Shown here piece after piece: positions 44,714 through 54,259 of a DNA stretch of 64,000 nt. The position numbers and the translations under genes are program-made. The stretch is from the NCBI RefSeq assembly GCF_018137965.1, contig NZ_CP073100.1:2925754-2989753 (forward strand), read 5' to 3'. The DNA comes from Luteolibacter ambystomatis. GTDB lineage: Bacteria > Verrucomicrobiota > Verrucomicrobiia > Verrucomicrobiales > Akkermansiaceae. Position 1 is the stretch's first letter, and each line of letters opens with the position of its first letter. The notes below the pieces were generated by a model, which was not told where the DNA came from, ran no database searches, and saw only the letters and a list, made by a program, of their open reading frames with translations.

Positions 44714-45496
44714 TTAAAACTCCATCCCGCCGCGCGGAGTCTCCGTCTTAGCCCACTTCCATGGATCTACGCCCTGCGGCTTGAAAACCGCGATGCCAAT
44801 GACGCCTACATTGCGGGTGTCTCCGGTCGAATACCGGACCTTCGAGTTCGCCACGGAGGTGAACCGGAAGGCCTTGCCGTCATAACGGTCGGTGGGATAG
44901 CCCCTCACCTCATCCATCGCCCCGGCCTTGATCACGAACCCCGCCTGATTGACACCCGCAGGACGGCCATCCTTCACATTCACGCCATCGATGCTCAGCA
45001 CCACCAGCAGGTCGCTGTTGCAGCGGTTGTAGAATACCACGGAATATTCATCCCCACTCTTCCCCTCCACGAAGTGCAGGCCTTTTCCTCCAGTGTTACC
45101 AGGTCTGTAGTAGCTCGGCAGGAAGTCCGACCTGCCCTTGATACCCCAGTCGAGCACGCCGCCCGCCACCGGAAAGATCCCGTTGATCGGTGTGTCCGGC
45201 ACGCCCATGGCCGTCAGTCCCGCCCGGTCGTTGTAGTGGATGGAGTCGATGCCATACGGACCGGCGCCTCCGCCATTCGCGCCGCTGGCGGAGGCGCCGA
45301 TGCTGACCGTCGATCCCGCAGTAGTCGCCAGTCCCTTCCTTTCGGCGGATGCACCCTGGCTCGCCGCGGCATCCGCGGTTCGGCGCGCTGCGACCACATT
45401 CGGCGCGATGTCCGCGTTGCCGTTGTCATAGGAAACACAGGAATTCAGTCCACAGGCCATCAGAGCCGATGCCAGCCACTTCCAAGTCGTTTTCAT
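44714..45496 (-). CDS. Lipoprotein 2 of the GDTRNVGVIG family
   Basis: 260 residues from the ATG at 45496 (MKTTWKWLASALMACG); the frame is open 15 bp further. Lipobox GLNS|C. An Ala/Gly-rich linker precedes the conserved domain: YGIDSIHYNDRAGLTAMGV, FYNRCNSDLLVVLSIDGVNV, GFVIKAGAMDEVRGYPTDRY, FRFTSVANSKVRYSTGDTRNVGVIG and DPWKWAK. It is a paralog of lipoprotein 1, which lies downstream on the same strand with its own operators. It is divergent from the BlaI-like gene, and operator A lies in the shared 100-bp promoter region. Probable periplasm-facing lipoprotein induced when the repressor is cleaved. Confidence 0.75.
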   Translation of the reverse strand: MKTTWKWLASALMACGLNSCVSYDNGNADIAPNVVAARRTADAAASQGASAERKGLATTAGSTVSIGASASGANGGGAGPYGIDSIHYNDRAGLTAMGVPDTPINGIFPVAGGVLDWGIKGRSDFLPSYYRPGNTGGKGLHFVEGKSGDEYSVVFYNRCNSDLLVVLSIDGVNVKDGRPAGVNQAGFVIKAGAMDEVRGYPTDRYDGKAFRFTSVANSKVRYSTGDTRNVGVIGIAVFKPQGVDPWKWAKTETPRGGMEF

Positions 45497-45540
45497 CGGC
45501 TGCCATGACACCCCGCGCCCGCCTTTCCCGTCAACACCAA

Positions 45541-45556
45541 TGCTGAATTTTCAGCA
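45541..45556. promoter_or_regulatory. Putative BlaI-like operator, site A
   Basis: TGCTGAATTTTCAGCA is a palindrome that extends to a perfect 9+2+9 bp dyad at 45539-45558. It lies between divergent lipoprotein 2 and blaI-like genes, so one repressor could control both. Confidence 0.7.
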
Positions 45557-45563
45557 TTTTAAT

Positions 45564-45579
45564 TGCGGAATTTTTAGCA
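45564..45579. promoter_or_regulatory. Putative BlaI-like operator, site B
   Basis: TGCGGAATTTTTAGCA matches site A at 14 of 16 positions. Its start is 23 bp from that of site A, about two helical turns, which favours cooperative binding. It is 17 bp before the blaI-like ATG; TTTAAT between the two sites is a possible -10. Confidence 0.6.
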
Positions 45580-45596
45580 CGTGCCAGACTGGCCGC

Positions 45597-45974
45597 ATGA
45601 AGCCTTTGGAAAGCCAGCTCTCGCGCCGCGAGCGGCAGGTCATGGACATCCTCTTCCGCCTCGGCAAGGCCACGGCGCAGGAAGTGATGGACGAAATGAG
45701 CGACCCGCCCAGCTACTCCGCCGTGCGCGCGCTGATGGTGACGCTGGAAACGAAGGGCCACGTGAAGCACGGCAAGGAATCCCGCCGCTACGTGTACAGC
45801 CCTGCCGTCCCGGAAAAGAAGGCGAAGCGTTCCGCTCTGAAACAGTTGCTCGCGACGTTTTTCGAGGGACGTCCGGAGAATCTCGTGGCATCCTTGCTGG
45901 ACCCGGAGGACCAACAGCTCAGCGGCGAGGAGATCGAACGCATCCGCAGCCTGATCGGGCCGAAGGAAAAATAA
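45597..45974 (+). CDS. BlaI/MecI/CopY-family winged-helix repressor
   Basis: 125 residues from the ATG at 45597; upstream codons to 45540 overlap the operators and are not part of the protein. The penicillinase-repressor fold is clear: LSRRERQVMDILFRLGKATAQEVMD (helices 1-2), SYSAVRALMVTLETKGHVKH (recognition helix and turn) and GKESRRYVYSP (wing). The C-terminal dimerisation helix carries LKQLLATFFEGRPENLVASLL. In BlaR1/BlaI systems the M56 protease partner cleaves the repressor. The M56 gene follows 9 bp downstream. Operators A and B precede it, so it is likely autoregulated. Confidence 0.9.
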   Translation: MKPLESQLSRRERQVMDILFRLGKATAQEVMDEMSDPPSYSAVRALMVTLETKGHVKHGKESRRYVYSPAVPEKKAKRSALKQLLATFFEGRPENLVASLLDPEDQQLSGEEIERIRSLIGPKEK

Positions 45975-45983
45975 CCCGCCGCC

Positions 45984-46889
45984 ATGAACGCGCTGATCGT
46001 CTTCCCCTTGCTCGCCGCGGCCGCCGTCTGGTTGGCCGGACGCCGCGATGCCTCGCGCGATCCGCGCCTCACCACGCTCGCGCTGGCATTGCTGGCGATC
46101 GCGCCGTTGTTCCTGTTTCTGCCGAAGATCCCGCTGCTGCCCGCGCCAGTGCTGGCGGAGGCACCCGCGGCTGCGCCGATATTTCCCTTTTGGGTCCTGA
46201 CCGCGCTCTGGCTGGCAGGATTCCTGTTTTGTGCCACCCGGCTCATGCTCTCCGCCATCGGTCTCACCCGCTGGCATCGGCGTTCCACGTTCATTGAGAC
46301 CACTTCCGATGGCGTGGAGATCCGCGAGTTGGATGGCCTTCGTGGTCCGGTGGCTGCGGGCGTGTTCCGCAAAACGATCTTTGTTCCGACAGGCTGGGCG
46401 ACTTGGGACGACTCCACGCGTGAAACGGTGCTGCTCCACGAGCTGGCCCATCACCGCCGCCACGATCCGCTTGTCCGCTGGATCGCCGCTATGGCGGTGG
46501 CCGTGCATTGGTTCAACCCGCTGGTGCATTGGATGAACCGTCGCCTTGCTCTCCAATGCGAGCACGCCTGCGACCGCCGCGTGATCGACACCGGCGTCCG
46601 TGCCGACCGCTACGCGGAAATGCTCTGCCGCTTCGCCGCGCGCGGACGCATGGATGCCGCCGGTCTGGCGATAGCGGAGATGTCTTCACTGGAGGCACGT
46701 GTGCGTCACCTCATGACCCCGCGTGCCTCGCGTGGCTTCTTCACCCTCGCCGCTCTCGCCAGCCTGGTGATCTGGGGCGGCTTCCTGCTGCCTTTGCTCG
46801 GTCGCAAAGCCACTCCCGTGAATGCTCCGGATCAAGCGGAGGTGGAAATGCGCCTCAGCGCGAATCCCTTTCCGGCCGATTCGCCATAA
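45984..46889 (+). CDS. M56-family membrane metalloprotease (BlaR1/MecR1-like, no sensor domain)
   Basis: 301 residues. Hydrophobic helices at about 1-20, 30-50 and 68-92 and a last one at about 248-270 surround the zinc protease: HELAH at 152-156 and the third ligand Glu193 in LQCEHACDRRV. These are the M56 signatures. Unlike BlaR1 (about 600 residues) it ends soon after the last helix, with only about 30 residues outside, and has no penicillin-binding domain. The signal it senses cannot be beta-lactam acylation of its own domain. It should cut the BlaI-like repressor encoded next to it. Confidence 0.88.
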   Translation: MNALIVFPLLAAAAVWLAGRRDASRDPRLTTLALALLAIAPLFLFLPKIPLLPAPVLAEAPAAAPIFPFWVLTALWLAGFLFCATRLMLSAIGLTRWHRRSTFIETTSDGVEIRELDGLRGPVAAGVFRKTIFVPTGWATWDDSTRETVLLHELAHHRRHDPLVRWIAAMAVAVHWFNPLVHWMNRRLALQCEHACDRRVIDTGVRADRYAEMLCRFAARGRMDAAGLAIAEMSSLEARVRHLMTPRASRGFFTLAALASLVIWGGFLLPLLGRKATPVNAPDQAEVEMRLSANPFPADSP

Positions 46890-46892
46890 GCC

Positions 46893-47792
46893 ATGAAGCG
46901 CCGCACGGTCCCGGAGATCGAGATGATCGACTACGGGCAGGAACACCTGCGCCGCCAAGGCTTCGTGGCGATGCCGCTGATGGATTCCATGCGGAAGGAT
47001 CCGCAACGCGGCCATCCGCATCTCCATGACTTCTACCAAGTCACCTTGCTCAACGGCCATGGCAAGCTGATGCATGACTTCCGGGAAACCACCTTCTCCG
47101 GTCCCATCCTGTTCTTCGTCAGCCCCGGCCAGGTCCACACCGCCACGCCCGATCCAGGAGCCAAAGCCACGGTGGTATCCTTCACCCGGGAGTTCTTCAA
47201 CGCCCACACCGGGGATGCCGGATTGCTCGCGGAACTGCCGTTCTACTACACCGCCTACGCTCCACCGTGGCTGCCGCTTTCCGAGGATGAGGCCACCATC
47301 GCCCGCAGCCTCCTCAACGAGATCCAGCAGGAATACGATGCCGCCCAACCGGGTGCGGCGGAGATCCTGCAAGCCCTGCTGCGAATCCTCTTCGTCCGCG
47401 CCAGCCGCTGGTATGGCCATGCTCATCCGGTCGGCAGTACCACCCGCGGCCCGCGGTTGGTGCGCGAGTACCAGTTGCTGGTGGAACATCACTTTCACCA
47501 CTGGCAGACTCTGGAGTCCTATGCGCGGCAACTCGGCGTGACCGTGAACCACCTCAACGACGTGGTCCGCGAGGAAACCGGCCGGGCCGCGGGCGAGCAC
47601 ATCCGGCAGCGTCGTCTGCTGGATGCGAAGCGCCTGCTGCTCCACTCCGATCTCACCATCTCGGAAATCGGCTACCGCCTCGGCTTCGACGATCCCTCCT
47701 ATTTCAGCCGCTTCTTCCGCCGCTACGAAAAAACCACCCCGGCCGACTTCCGGGAGAATATCCGAGAAAAATACCATTCTTCTGGAGATTGA
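46893..47792 (+). CDS. AraC-family transcriptional regulator
   Basis: 299 residues, starting 3 bp after the M56 stop, so probably on the same transcript. The N-terminal half is a cupin-like effector domain (HPHLHDFYQVTLLNGHGKL and FFVSPGQVHTA). The C-terminal pair of helix-turn-helix motifs spans about 190-295: YARQLGVTVNHLNDVVREETG and ISEIGYRLGFDDPSYFSRFFRRYEKTTPADF. It is an activator type that answers a small ligand. Its likely target is the pump gene that starts 53 bp downstream. Confidence 0.92.
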   Translation: MKRRTVPEIEMIDYGQEHLRRQGFVAMPLMDSMRKDPQRGHPHLHDFYQVTLLNGHGKLMHDFRETTFSGPILFFVSPGQVHTATPDPGAKATVVSFTREFFNAHTGDAGLLAELPFYYTAYAPPWLPLSEDEATIARSLLNEIQQEYDAAQPGAAEILQALLRILFVRASRWYGHAHPVGSTTRGPRLVREYQLLVEHHFHHWQTLESYARQLGVTVNHLNDVVREETGRAAGEHIRQRRLLDAKRLLLHSDLTISEIGYRLGFDDPSYFSRFFRRYEKTTPADFRENIREKYHSSGD

Positions 47793-47845
47793 TCCCGGTC
47801 GGGCGCGTTGTCCGCAAGCGGCGTTGGACGCACCTTGTGGTCCTC

Positions 47846-49087
47846 ATGCAAGAGTCCTTCGCTCAATCCGACGAAGCGGCAGCCGTCGCCACGGCTACAG
47901 AACGTCCGGTGCACAACACGGTCTTCGCGCTGTTGTTCGCCATCAGCTTCTCGCACATGCTGAATGACACCATCCAGGCGCTGCTTCCGTCCATCTATCC
48001 CATCCTTACCACCTCCTACGGGCTGAACTTCACCCAGCTCGGCCTCATCACCTTCACCTTCCAGCTCACCGCCTCGCTGCTGCAACCGGTGGTCGGTTTC
48101 CTCACCGATCGCAAGCCGATGCCCTACTCGCTGCCGGTTGGCATGGGGCTGACGCTCGCCGGGCTGATCTCGCTGTCACACGCATCCAGCTTCCCGATGA
48201 TCCTCGCCTCGGCCGCGATGGTCGGCAGCGGTTCCGCGATCTTCCACCCGGAGGCCTCGCGCATCGCGCACATGGCGGCGGGCAAGCGCCGCGGTCTCGC
48301 CCAATCGCTGTTCCAGGTAGGTGGCAACATGGGCAGCTCTTTCGGCCCGCTGTTGGCCGCGCTGATCATCGTGCCACACGGCCAAGGCTCCATCGCGTGG
48401 TTCTCCGTCGTCGCGCTGCTGGGCGTGGTGGTGCTCTATCAGGTAGGCCGCTGGCAGGCGGGAAACCTGCACCGCATCCAGCGCAGGCCGAAACGCACCG
48501 AAGCCATTACCAAAGATCAGCCTTCGCGCCGCACAGTGGTAACCGCGCTGCTGGTGCTGGTGGTGCTGACGTTCTCGAAGTACGTGTACCTGTCCTCGCT
48601 GACGAGCTACTACACCTTCTACCTGATGGACCGCTTCCACGTGTCCGTGCAAAGCGCGCAGTATCACCTGTTCCTGCTGCTGTTCGCGGTGGCGGCCGGC
48701 ACCATCCTCGGCGGACCGGTGGGCGACCGCTTCGGGCGAAAGCGCGTGATCTGGGGCTCGATCCTCGGCGTGGCTCCGTTCTCGCTGTGGCTGCCGCACG
48801 CCGGTCTCGGCATGACGGCGGTGCTCAGCGTGATCATCGGCTTGATCCTGGCCTCGGCGTTCTCCGCCATCCTCGTCTACGCGCAGGAACTGCTGCCGGG
48901 CAAGGTGGGTATGATCGCCGGACTGTTCTTCGGACTGGCCTTCGGCATCGCGGGTATCGGCGCGGCGGTGCTCGGCAAGATCGCGGACCACACCGGCATC
49001 AACCACGTCTTCCAAATCTGCGCCTACCTGCCGCTGCTGGGCCTGCTGACAGTGTTCCTGCCGGACGTGGAGACGAAGGAGAAGTAA
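47846..49087 (+). CDS. fsr: MFS transporter, fosmidomycin-resistance (Fsr) type
   Basis: 413 residues from the ATG at 47846. Twelve hydrophobic segments. The sequence has the Fsr-family phrases NDTIQALLPSIYPILTTSYGL, FTFQLTASLLQPVVGFLTDR, MPYSLPVGMG and GLAQSLFQVGGNMGSSFGPLL, plus the MFS loop GDRFGRKRVIWG. Fsr of E. coli exports fosmidomycin, and related proteins give resistance to several compounds. The natural substrate here is unknown. The upstream AraC gene is a probable regulator. Confidence 0.88.
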   Translation: MQESFAQSDEAAAVATATERPVHNTVFALLFAISFSHMLNDTIQALLPSIYPILTTSYGLNFTQLGLITFTFQLTASLLQPVVGFLTDRKPMPYSLPVGMGLTLAGLISLSHASSFPMILASAAMVGSGSAIFHPEASRIAHMAAGKRRGLAQSLFQVGGNMGSSFGPLLAALIIVPHGQGSIAWFSVVALLGVVVLYQVGRWQAGNLHRIQRRPKRTEAITKDQPSRRTVVTALLVLVVLTFSKYVYLSSLTSYYTFYLMDRFHVSVQSAQYHLFLLLFAVAAGTILGGPVGDRFGRKRVIWGSILGVAPFSLWLPHAGLGMTAVLSVIIGLILASAFSAILVYAQELLPGKVGMIAGLFFGLAFGIAGIGAAVLGKIADHTGINHVFQICAYLPLLGLLTVFLPDVETKEK

Positions 49088-49118
49088 TCCACCACGCGCC
49101 AGTTTTTCCTCGCGGACC

Positions 49119-49149
49119 CGCACCCCATCGCCTCAGGTGATGGGGTGCG
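49119..49149 (+). terminator. Hairpin after fsr that includes the start of the next gene
   Basis: Arms CGCACCCCATC (49119-49129) and GATGGGGTGCG (49139-49149) pair perfectly, followed by a T-rich CTTTGTTT. The GTG start of the M60 gene (49145) lies inside the 3' arm, so the hairpin may both end the fsr transcript and hide a start codon. Confidence 0.6.
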
Positions 49150-51655
49150 CTTTGTTTCCCGTCTTGCCTTTGCGGCCGTCACCATTGGCAGCCTTGTGAC
49201 CGTTCATGCCGAGCCTTCGTTGGAAGGAGGCGGACGGACACAGGTGATTGCGGGACTCGATGGCTTTCCGTTCAAAGGCACCTCGGGCCGGCTCATTCTG
49301 GCGGGGGAAAAGACCTTCGCCCTCGCCGCCGACAAGCAAGGCCGCATTCCCGCCGCGGGCGGCTTCTATCATGACGATGCCTCGAAGGGCCGCATGATTG
49401 TGTTCGCGCATGACGGCATGCCGACCGATGGCAAGCTGCTTGCGAACGCCGCAGCCTGGGTTGCTGGAAAGGAGAGGAAAGCGGTGGTTCTGTCCGATGA
49501 CCCATCATGGACCGACCGTTTGCAAAAGGCGGGATTCAAGACGCAGGTGGCGTCCTCTCCGACCTCACTGGCGGGCGCCTCCCTGATCCTCGTCCACGGC
49601 GCAAAGCACCTGGATGCCGCTCCGTGGCAAAAGGCCATCGCCGATCACCTCGAGCACGGTGGTGGAGTCATCGTAGCAGCCACGACATGGGCACAGGATG
49701 AAAATGAACTTTCCCAACTCTCCAAACTGACCGGCTCGGCGGGCATCTATCCCGCCGGTGGGGATTCCTTCGAGATCGAGAACCCGATGGCACTGGATGA
49801 GCCATCGGCGTTGCTTTCGATTTCGAAAGCGGCGGCCGCCATTGCAGATCCCAAGCTGTCCGCAGGTGATCGCAAGCTCGCCTGCCGCACCTTGGAAGGC
49901 GCCATTCCCCTACCACAGCATCCGCCCGCGCTCGACAAACTGCTGGCGGAACTCGCCACGAAATACGGCCACCTCGCGCCCACCGTGGCCAAGCCCTATC
50001 GCATGGGCCGCGATCCCCTTTCCGACCTGCGCCTGGCGGCGGAGATCGAAGAGATGAAGCACCTGCCCGTGGACAAACTCTTCGTCCACCCTTCCGCCGC
50101 GGCGTTTCCCGGTGCCGGGCCGGCGGGCACGCGTGTCAGCCGTGAACTTTCATTTCCAGCCTCATCGCCCGCCGCGGAGGCTTTCGTCAATGAGGCGGGA
50201 CACGGGACATGGAGGGAAACCGGCCTCTACGCCGAGGCCGGACAAGCCATCACCGTGCGTATTCCCGCCGCGCTCGCTGGCAAGGGCCTGAAGGTCGTGA
50301 TCGGACTTCATGAGGACGAACTGTGGCGCAGCGAGAACGCGGAGAAGGAACTACTACGTTTCCCGTCGATCTGCCGGACCTTCGATCTCGACAAACCGGA
50401 GACGAAGATCGGCTCCCCCTTCGGCGGACTCATCCGTTTCCTCGTCGATCCCGGAGTGAATCTGGGTGAAGCCAAGGTACGCGTCGAAGGTGCGGTCGAA
50501 GCTCCGGTTTACGTCCTCGGCAAGACCACGCCGGCCGAATGGAGCAAGGAGCGCGCGAAGCCCGGCGAGTGGGGCTATCTGGCCACGCCCCGCGTCACCC
50601 TCTACGTGCAGCGTGAGGCCTTGGTCGCGGTCAACGATCCGGCGCCCTACGCGAAACACTGGGATGAGGTGATGCGCCTTGCCGATGAATGGCTCGGCTA
50701 CGCGAAGTGGCGGCTGCGGCCGGACTGCGCGGTGCAGGATGCGCAGGTGGGAGGAGGCCTTCACCATTCGGGCTATCCTCTGATGCTGGGACCGGGCGAT
50801 GGCGATCATCTCATCGTGAAAGCCGATCTCGTCGCCAATGGAGACTGGGGCATCTATCACGAACTCGGCCACGGCTTCCAAAGCTGCTTCCACGACCAAT
50901 ACACCCTCGCCACCCACGCGGAGGTGGACGTGAACCTGATGCCGGGCATCGTCTATTCCTATCTCCATCACCGCACGGCGTGGGATGGACCGACACACGA
51001 TACCTACGATGGCCCTTCGCGCATGAAAGGCATGAAGGAATTCCTCGAACTGCCGGAGGCCGAACGCTCCTGGGAAAGCGCCTGCGAAGGTGTGGCGGCG
51101 TATGACTTCCAATTCGGCCTCGCGGAGGCATTCGGCTGGCAGGTATGGAAGGATGCGTTGTCGAGGCTGATGGGATTCCTGCAGAAACCCGCGTCCGACA
51201 CGGAACTCGCTTCTCTGAACGATGGCGACAAGGAGCAGCAGAAACGCGACCGATTGTTCGTGTGTCTGTGCGCCGCCTCGAAAAGCAACCTCACGCCGTG
51301 GTTCAACCGCTACGGATTGGGCAAAGGGAATTTCCCTCTCGGATCCAAGGCGCTGGCGATCGCGGCGAAATTCCCGGAATGGTCCGGAAACCGTCCCATC
51401 AGCGGGATTCAGGGACCACCCTCCATCGGTGCGAATGACACGGCCACCTATAAGGCGATCGATCCCGATCCGGGCCAGATCTTCGAATGGGACATTGTTT
51501 CCGGAAATCCGGATCAGTCGTTCTCCATCGACAAGCGTTCCGGTGAACTGAAGACGCTGAAGAAACCGGCGGCACCCGCGACCCTCCTGATCCGCGTGCA
51601 AGACTGCGGCGTGCCACGGACGGAAAAGACGATGCAGGTGACAGTGAAGCCGTAG
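49145..51655 (+). CDS. Secreted M60-family (enhancin-like) metallopeptidase
   Basis: 836 residues from a GTG at 49145, the only possible start between the previous stop and the conserved region; it yields a good signal peptide (MRFVSRLAFAAVTIGSLVTVHA). The zinc motif HELGH (572-576) lies in NGDWGIYHELGHGFQ, and the substrate-side GGGLHHSGYPLML is typical of PF13402. Upstream is a domain with a glutamine-amidotransferase-like fold pattern (VVLSDDPSW, LILVHGAKH, HLEHGGGVIVAATTW). The C-terminus ends in a cadherin-like beta domain (FSIDKRSGELKTL). M60 enzymes cut mucin-type glycoproteins; the exported glycosidases of this window could act on the same polymers, but that is inference. Confidence 0.88.
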   Translation: MRFVSRLAFAAVTIGSLVTVHAEPSLEGGGRTQVIAGLDGFPFKGTSGRLILAGEKTFALAADKQGRIPAAGGFYHDDASKGRMIVFAHDGMPTDGKLLANAAAWVAGKERKAVVLSDDPSWTDRLQKAGFKTQVASSPTSLAGASLILVHGAKHLDAAPWQKAIADHLEHGGGVIVAATTWAQDENELSQLSKLTGSAGIYPAGGDSFEIENPMALDEPSALLSISKAAAAIADPKLSAGDRKLACRTLEGAIPLPQHPPALDKLLAELATKYGHLAPTVAKPYRMGRDPLSDLRLAAEIEEMKHLPVDKLFVHPSAAAFPGAGPAGTRVSRELSFPASSPAAEAFVNEAGHGTWRETGLYAEAGQAITVRIPAALAGKGLKVVIGLHEDELWRSENAEKELLRFPSICRTFDLDKPETKIGSPFGGLIRFLVDPGVNLGEAKVRVEGAVEAPVYVLGKTTPAEWSKERAKPGEWGYLATPRVTLYVQREALVAVNDPAPYAKHWDEVMRLADEWLGYAKWRLRPDCAVQDAQVGGGLHHSGYPLMLGPGDGDHLIVKADLVANGDWGIYHELGHGFQSCFHDQYTLATHAEVDVNLMPGIVYSYLHHRTAWDGPTHDTYDGPSRMKGMKEFLELPEAERSWESACEGVAAYDFQFGLAEAFGWQVWKDALSRLMGFLQKPASDTELASLNDGDKEQQKRDRLFVCLCAASKSNLTPWFNRYGLGKGNFPLGSKALAIAAKFPEWSGNRPISGIQGPPSIGANDTATYKAIDPDPGQIFEWDIVSGNPDQSFSIDKRSGELKTLKKPAAPATLLIRVQDCGVPRTEKTMQVTVKP

Positions 51656-51684
51656 CTGCACGCGACCCCGTCGCTCTCCCCACT

Positions 51685-51703
51685 CGCAAGTTGAAAACTT
51701 GCG
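51685..51703. repeat. Short intergenic hairpin, possible bidirectional terminator
   Basis: Arms CGCAAGTT / AACTTGCG with a GAA loop lie 30 bp after the M60 stop and just before the convergent fumC stop. The 14-mer AAACTTGCGCTGCT spanning its 3' arm reappears near 55877, suggesting a dispersed element. Confidence 0.5.
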
Positions 51704-51706
51704 CTG

Positions 51707-53089
<1,383 letters not shown>

Positions 53090-53146
53090 CGCCGGGATTC
53101 TAGCCCGATTCCCGAAAAGCCACATCAAGAATCGCGTGGCCGCGCT

Positions 53147-54259
53147 TCAGTCACCGAAGGTGTTCATGCTGGCATTGACCTGGATGGTCCGGTCCAGCTT
53201 GAAGGTCGTATAAGCCAGCCGCTCCGGAGCGCCGCTGTTGAAGGGAGTGATGGTCAGCACCTCGAGGGTGTAGGTGCCATCTTCCTTCGCCACATCCTCC
53301 AGACCAGTGATCGCAAGCATCGCGTTCTGCGGTACCGTGGAATCATACGAAACCACGGTCGCTCCCAATGGTGTCCCGGTGGTACCGAGAGCGGGATTGC
53401 CCTTGTAGACCTGCACGTAGGTCACGCTCTTCGGATAGGCGTCGCTGAGTTGCACGCTGCCGGTGGTCGGAGGAGCCTGATACGTGCGGGTGGTGTCGAT
53501 ACCCGTGATCTGGGAAGTCGCCACCGGCCAGATCTGCACGGTCGCGGCGGCGTATTGGGTCTGCACACCGCCCGCATCCGGATGAGTGTAGACGGTGAAT
53601 GTCTCCTGACCGGTGGCCTTGGTCGGCGTGCTGGTGGGCAGGCGCTGGAGAATGGCATTGTCCACGAAGGTGCCGTTCTGCTGGAGCGTGGTCGCGTCCG
53701 TGTATTCGCCACTGGCCGAGGCGGCGGTGTAGGCGTAGATGAGCGGATCGTAGGTCTTGTAGCTGCGGCGTACCTGCATCTTGCGCGCATACTCCGGCAC
53801 GGTCGGATCGCTCTGCAGGCCTGATACCTGGATGCGCATGCCATACGGACGGTCGGCGCGGGTGCGGGCGGGCACGGAGGAATCCTCGGACAGCGCCTGG
53901 ATCGTCACGCTCGGCAGATAGGTGCCCAGCGTGGTTTCATCCACCTTCACGAAGGAAAGCGAGGACGCCTTGCCGAACAAGGAAAGCGAAAGCTGGAGGC
54001 CGAGATCGAGCACCGTGGTGCCGAGGAATAGTCCAAGGCCTCCCGAGGGCGGGATATAGACCTGGCTGTAGAGTTGGAAGACCGTGTTGTTGGTGATCGG
54101 CTGGGACATGATGGTCCCGTCCGTGCTGGTCAGCGGCGTGTCGTAGATCACCGTCTGGCCGTTGACGACCTGGATCTGGCGGAGAAGGTCCTGATCCTGC
54201 CCCCGGGCCATTGTTCCCGCGGCCAGAAACAACGCCACGATCTGGAAGCGGAGTCTCAT
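53147..54259 (-). CDS. Secreted protein of unknown function (operon gene 3)
   Basis: 370 residues with a signal peptide (MRLRFQIVALFLAAGTMARG). The mature part is beta-rich with many Thr/Ser and ends TIQVNASMNTFGD. Phrases such as NGQTVIYDTPLTSTDGT and AMLAITGLEDVAKEDGTYTLEVL suggest Ig-like domains. Its ATG overlaps the stop of the upstream gene as ATGA, so translation is coupled. No family recognised. Confidence 0.6.
   Translation of the reverse strand: MRLRFQIVALFLAAGTMARGQDQDLLRQIQVVNGQTVIYDTPLTSTDGTIMSQPITNNTVFQLYSQVYIPPSGGLGLFLGTTVLDLGLQLSLSLFGKASSLSFVKVDETTLGTYLPSVTIQALSEDSSVPARTRADRPYGMRIQVSGLQSDPTVPEYARKMQVRRSYKTYDPLIYAYTAASASGEYTDATTLQQNGTFVDNAILQRLPTSTPTKATGQETFTVYTHPDAGGVQTQYAAATVQIWPVATSQITGIDTTRTYQAPPTTGSVQLSDAYPKSVTYVQVYKGNPALGTTGTPLGATVVSYDSTVPQNAMLAITGLEDVAKEDGTYTLEVLTITPFNSGAPERLAYTTFKLDRTIQVNASMNTFGD

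Noticed and set aside
45597-46889. Beta-lactam resistance (bla/mec) regulation
   Set aside because: The M56 protein lacks a penicillin-binding sensor domain and no beta-lactamase or PBP2a-like gene is adjacent. The operators are next to lipoproteins instead.
47846-49087. Calling the Fsr-type pump a proven fosmidomycin exporter
   Set aside because: Family phrases fit Fsr, but substrate cannot be read from sequence. Only the family is claimed.
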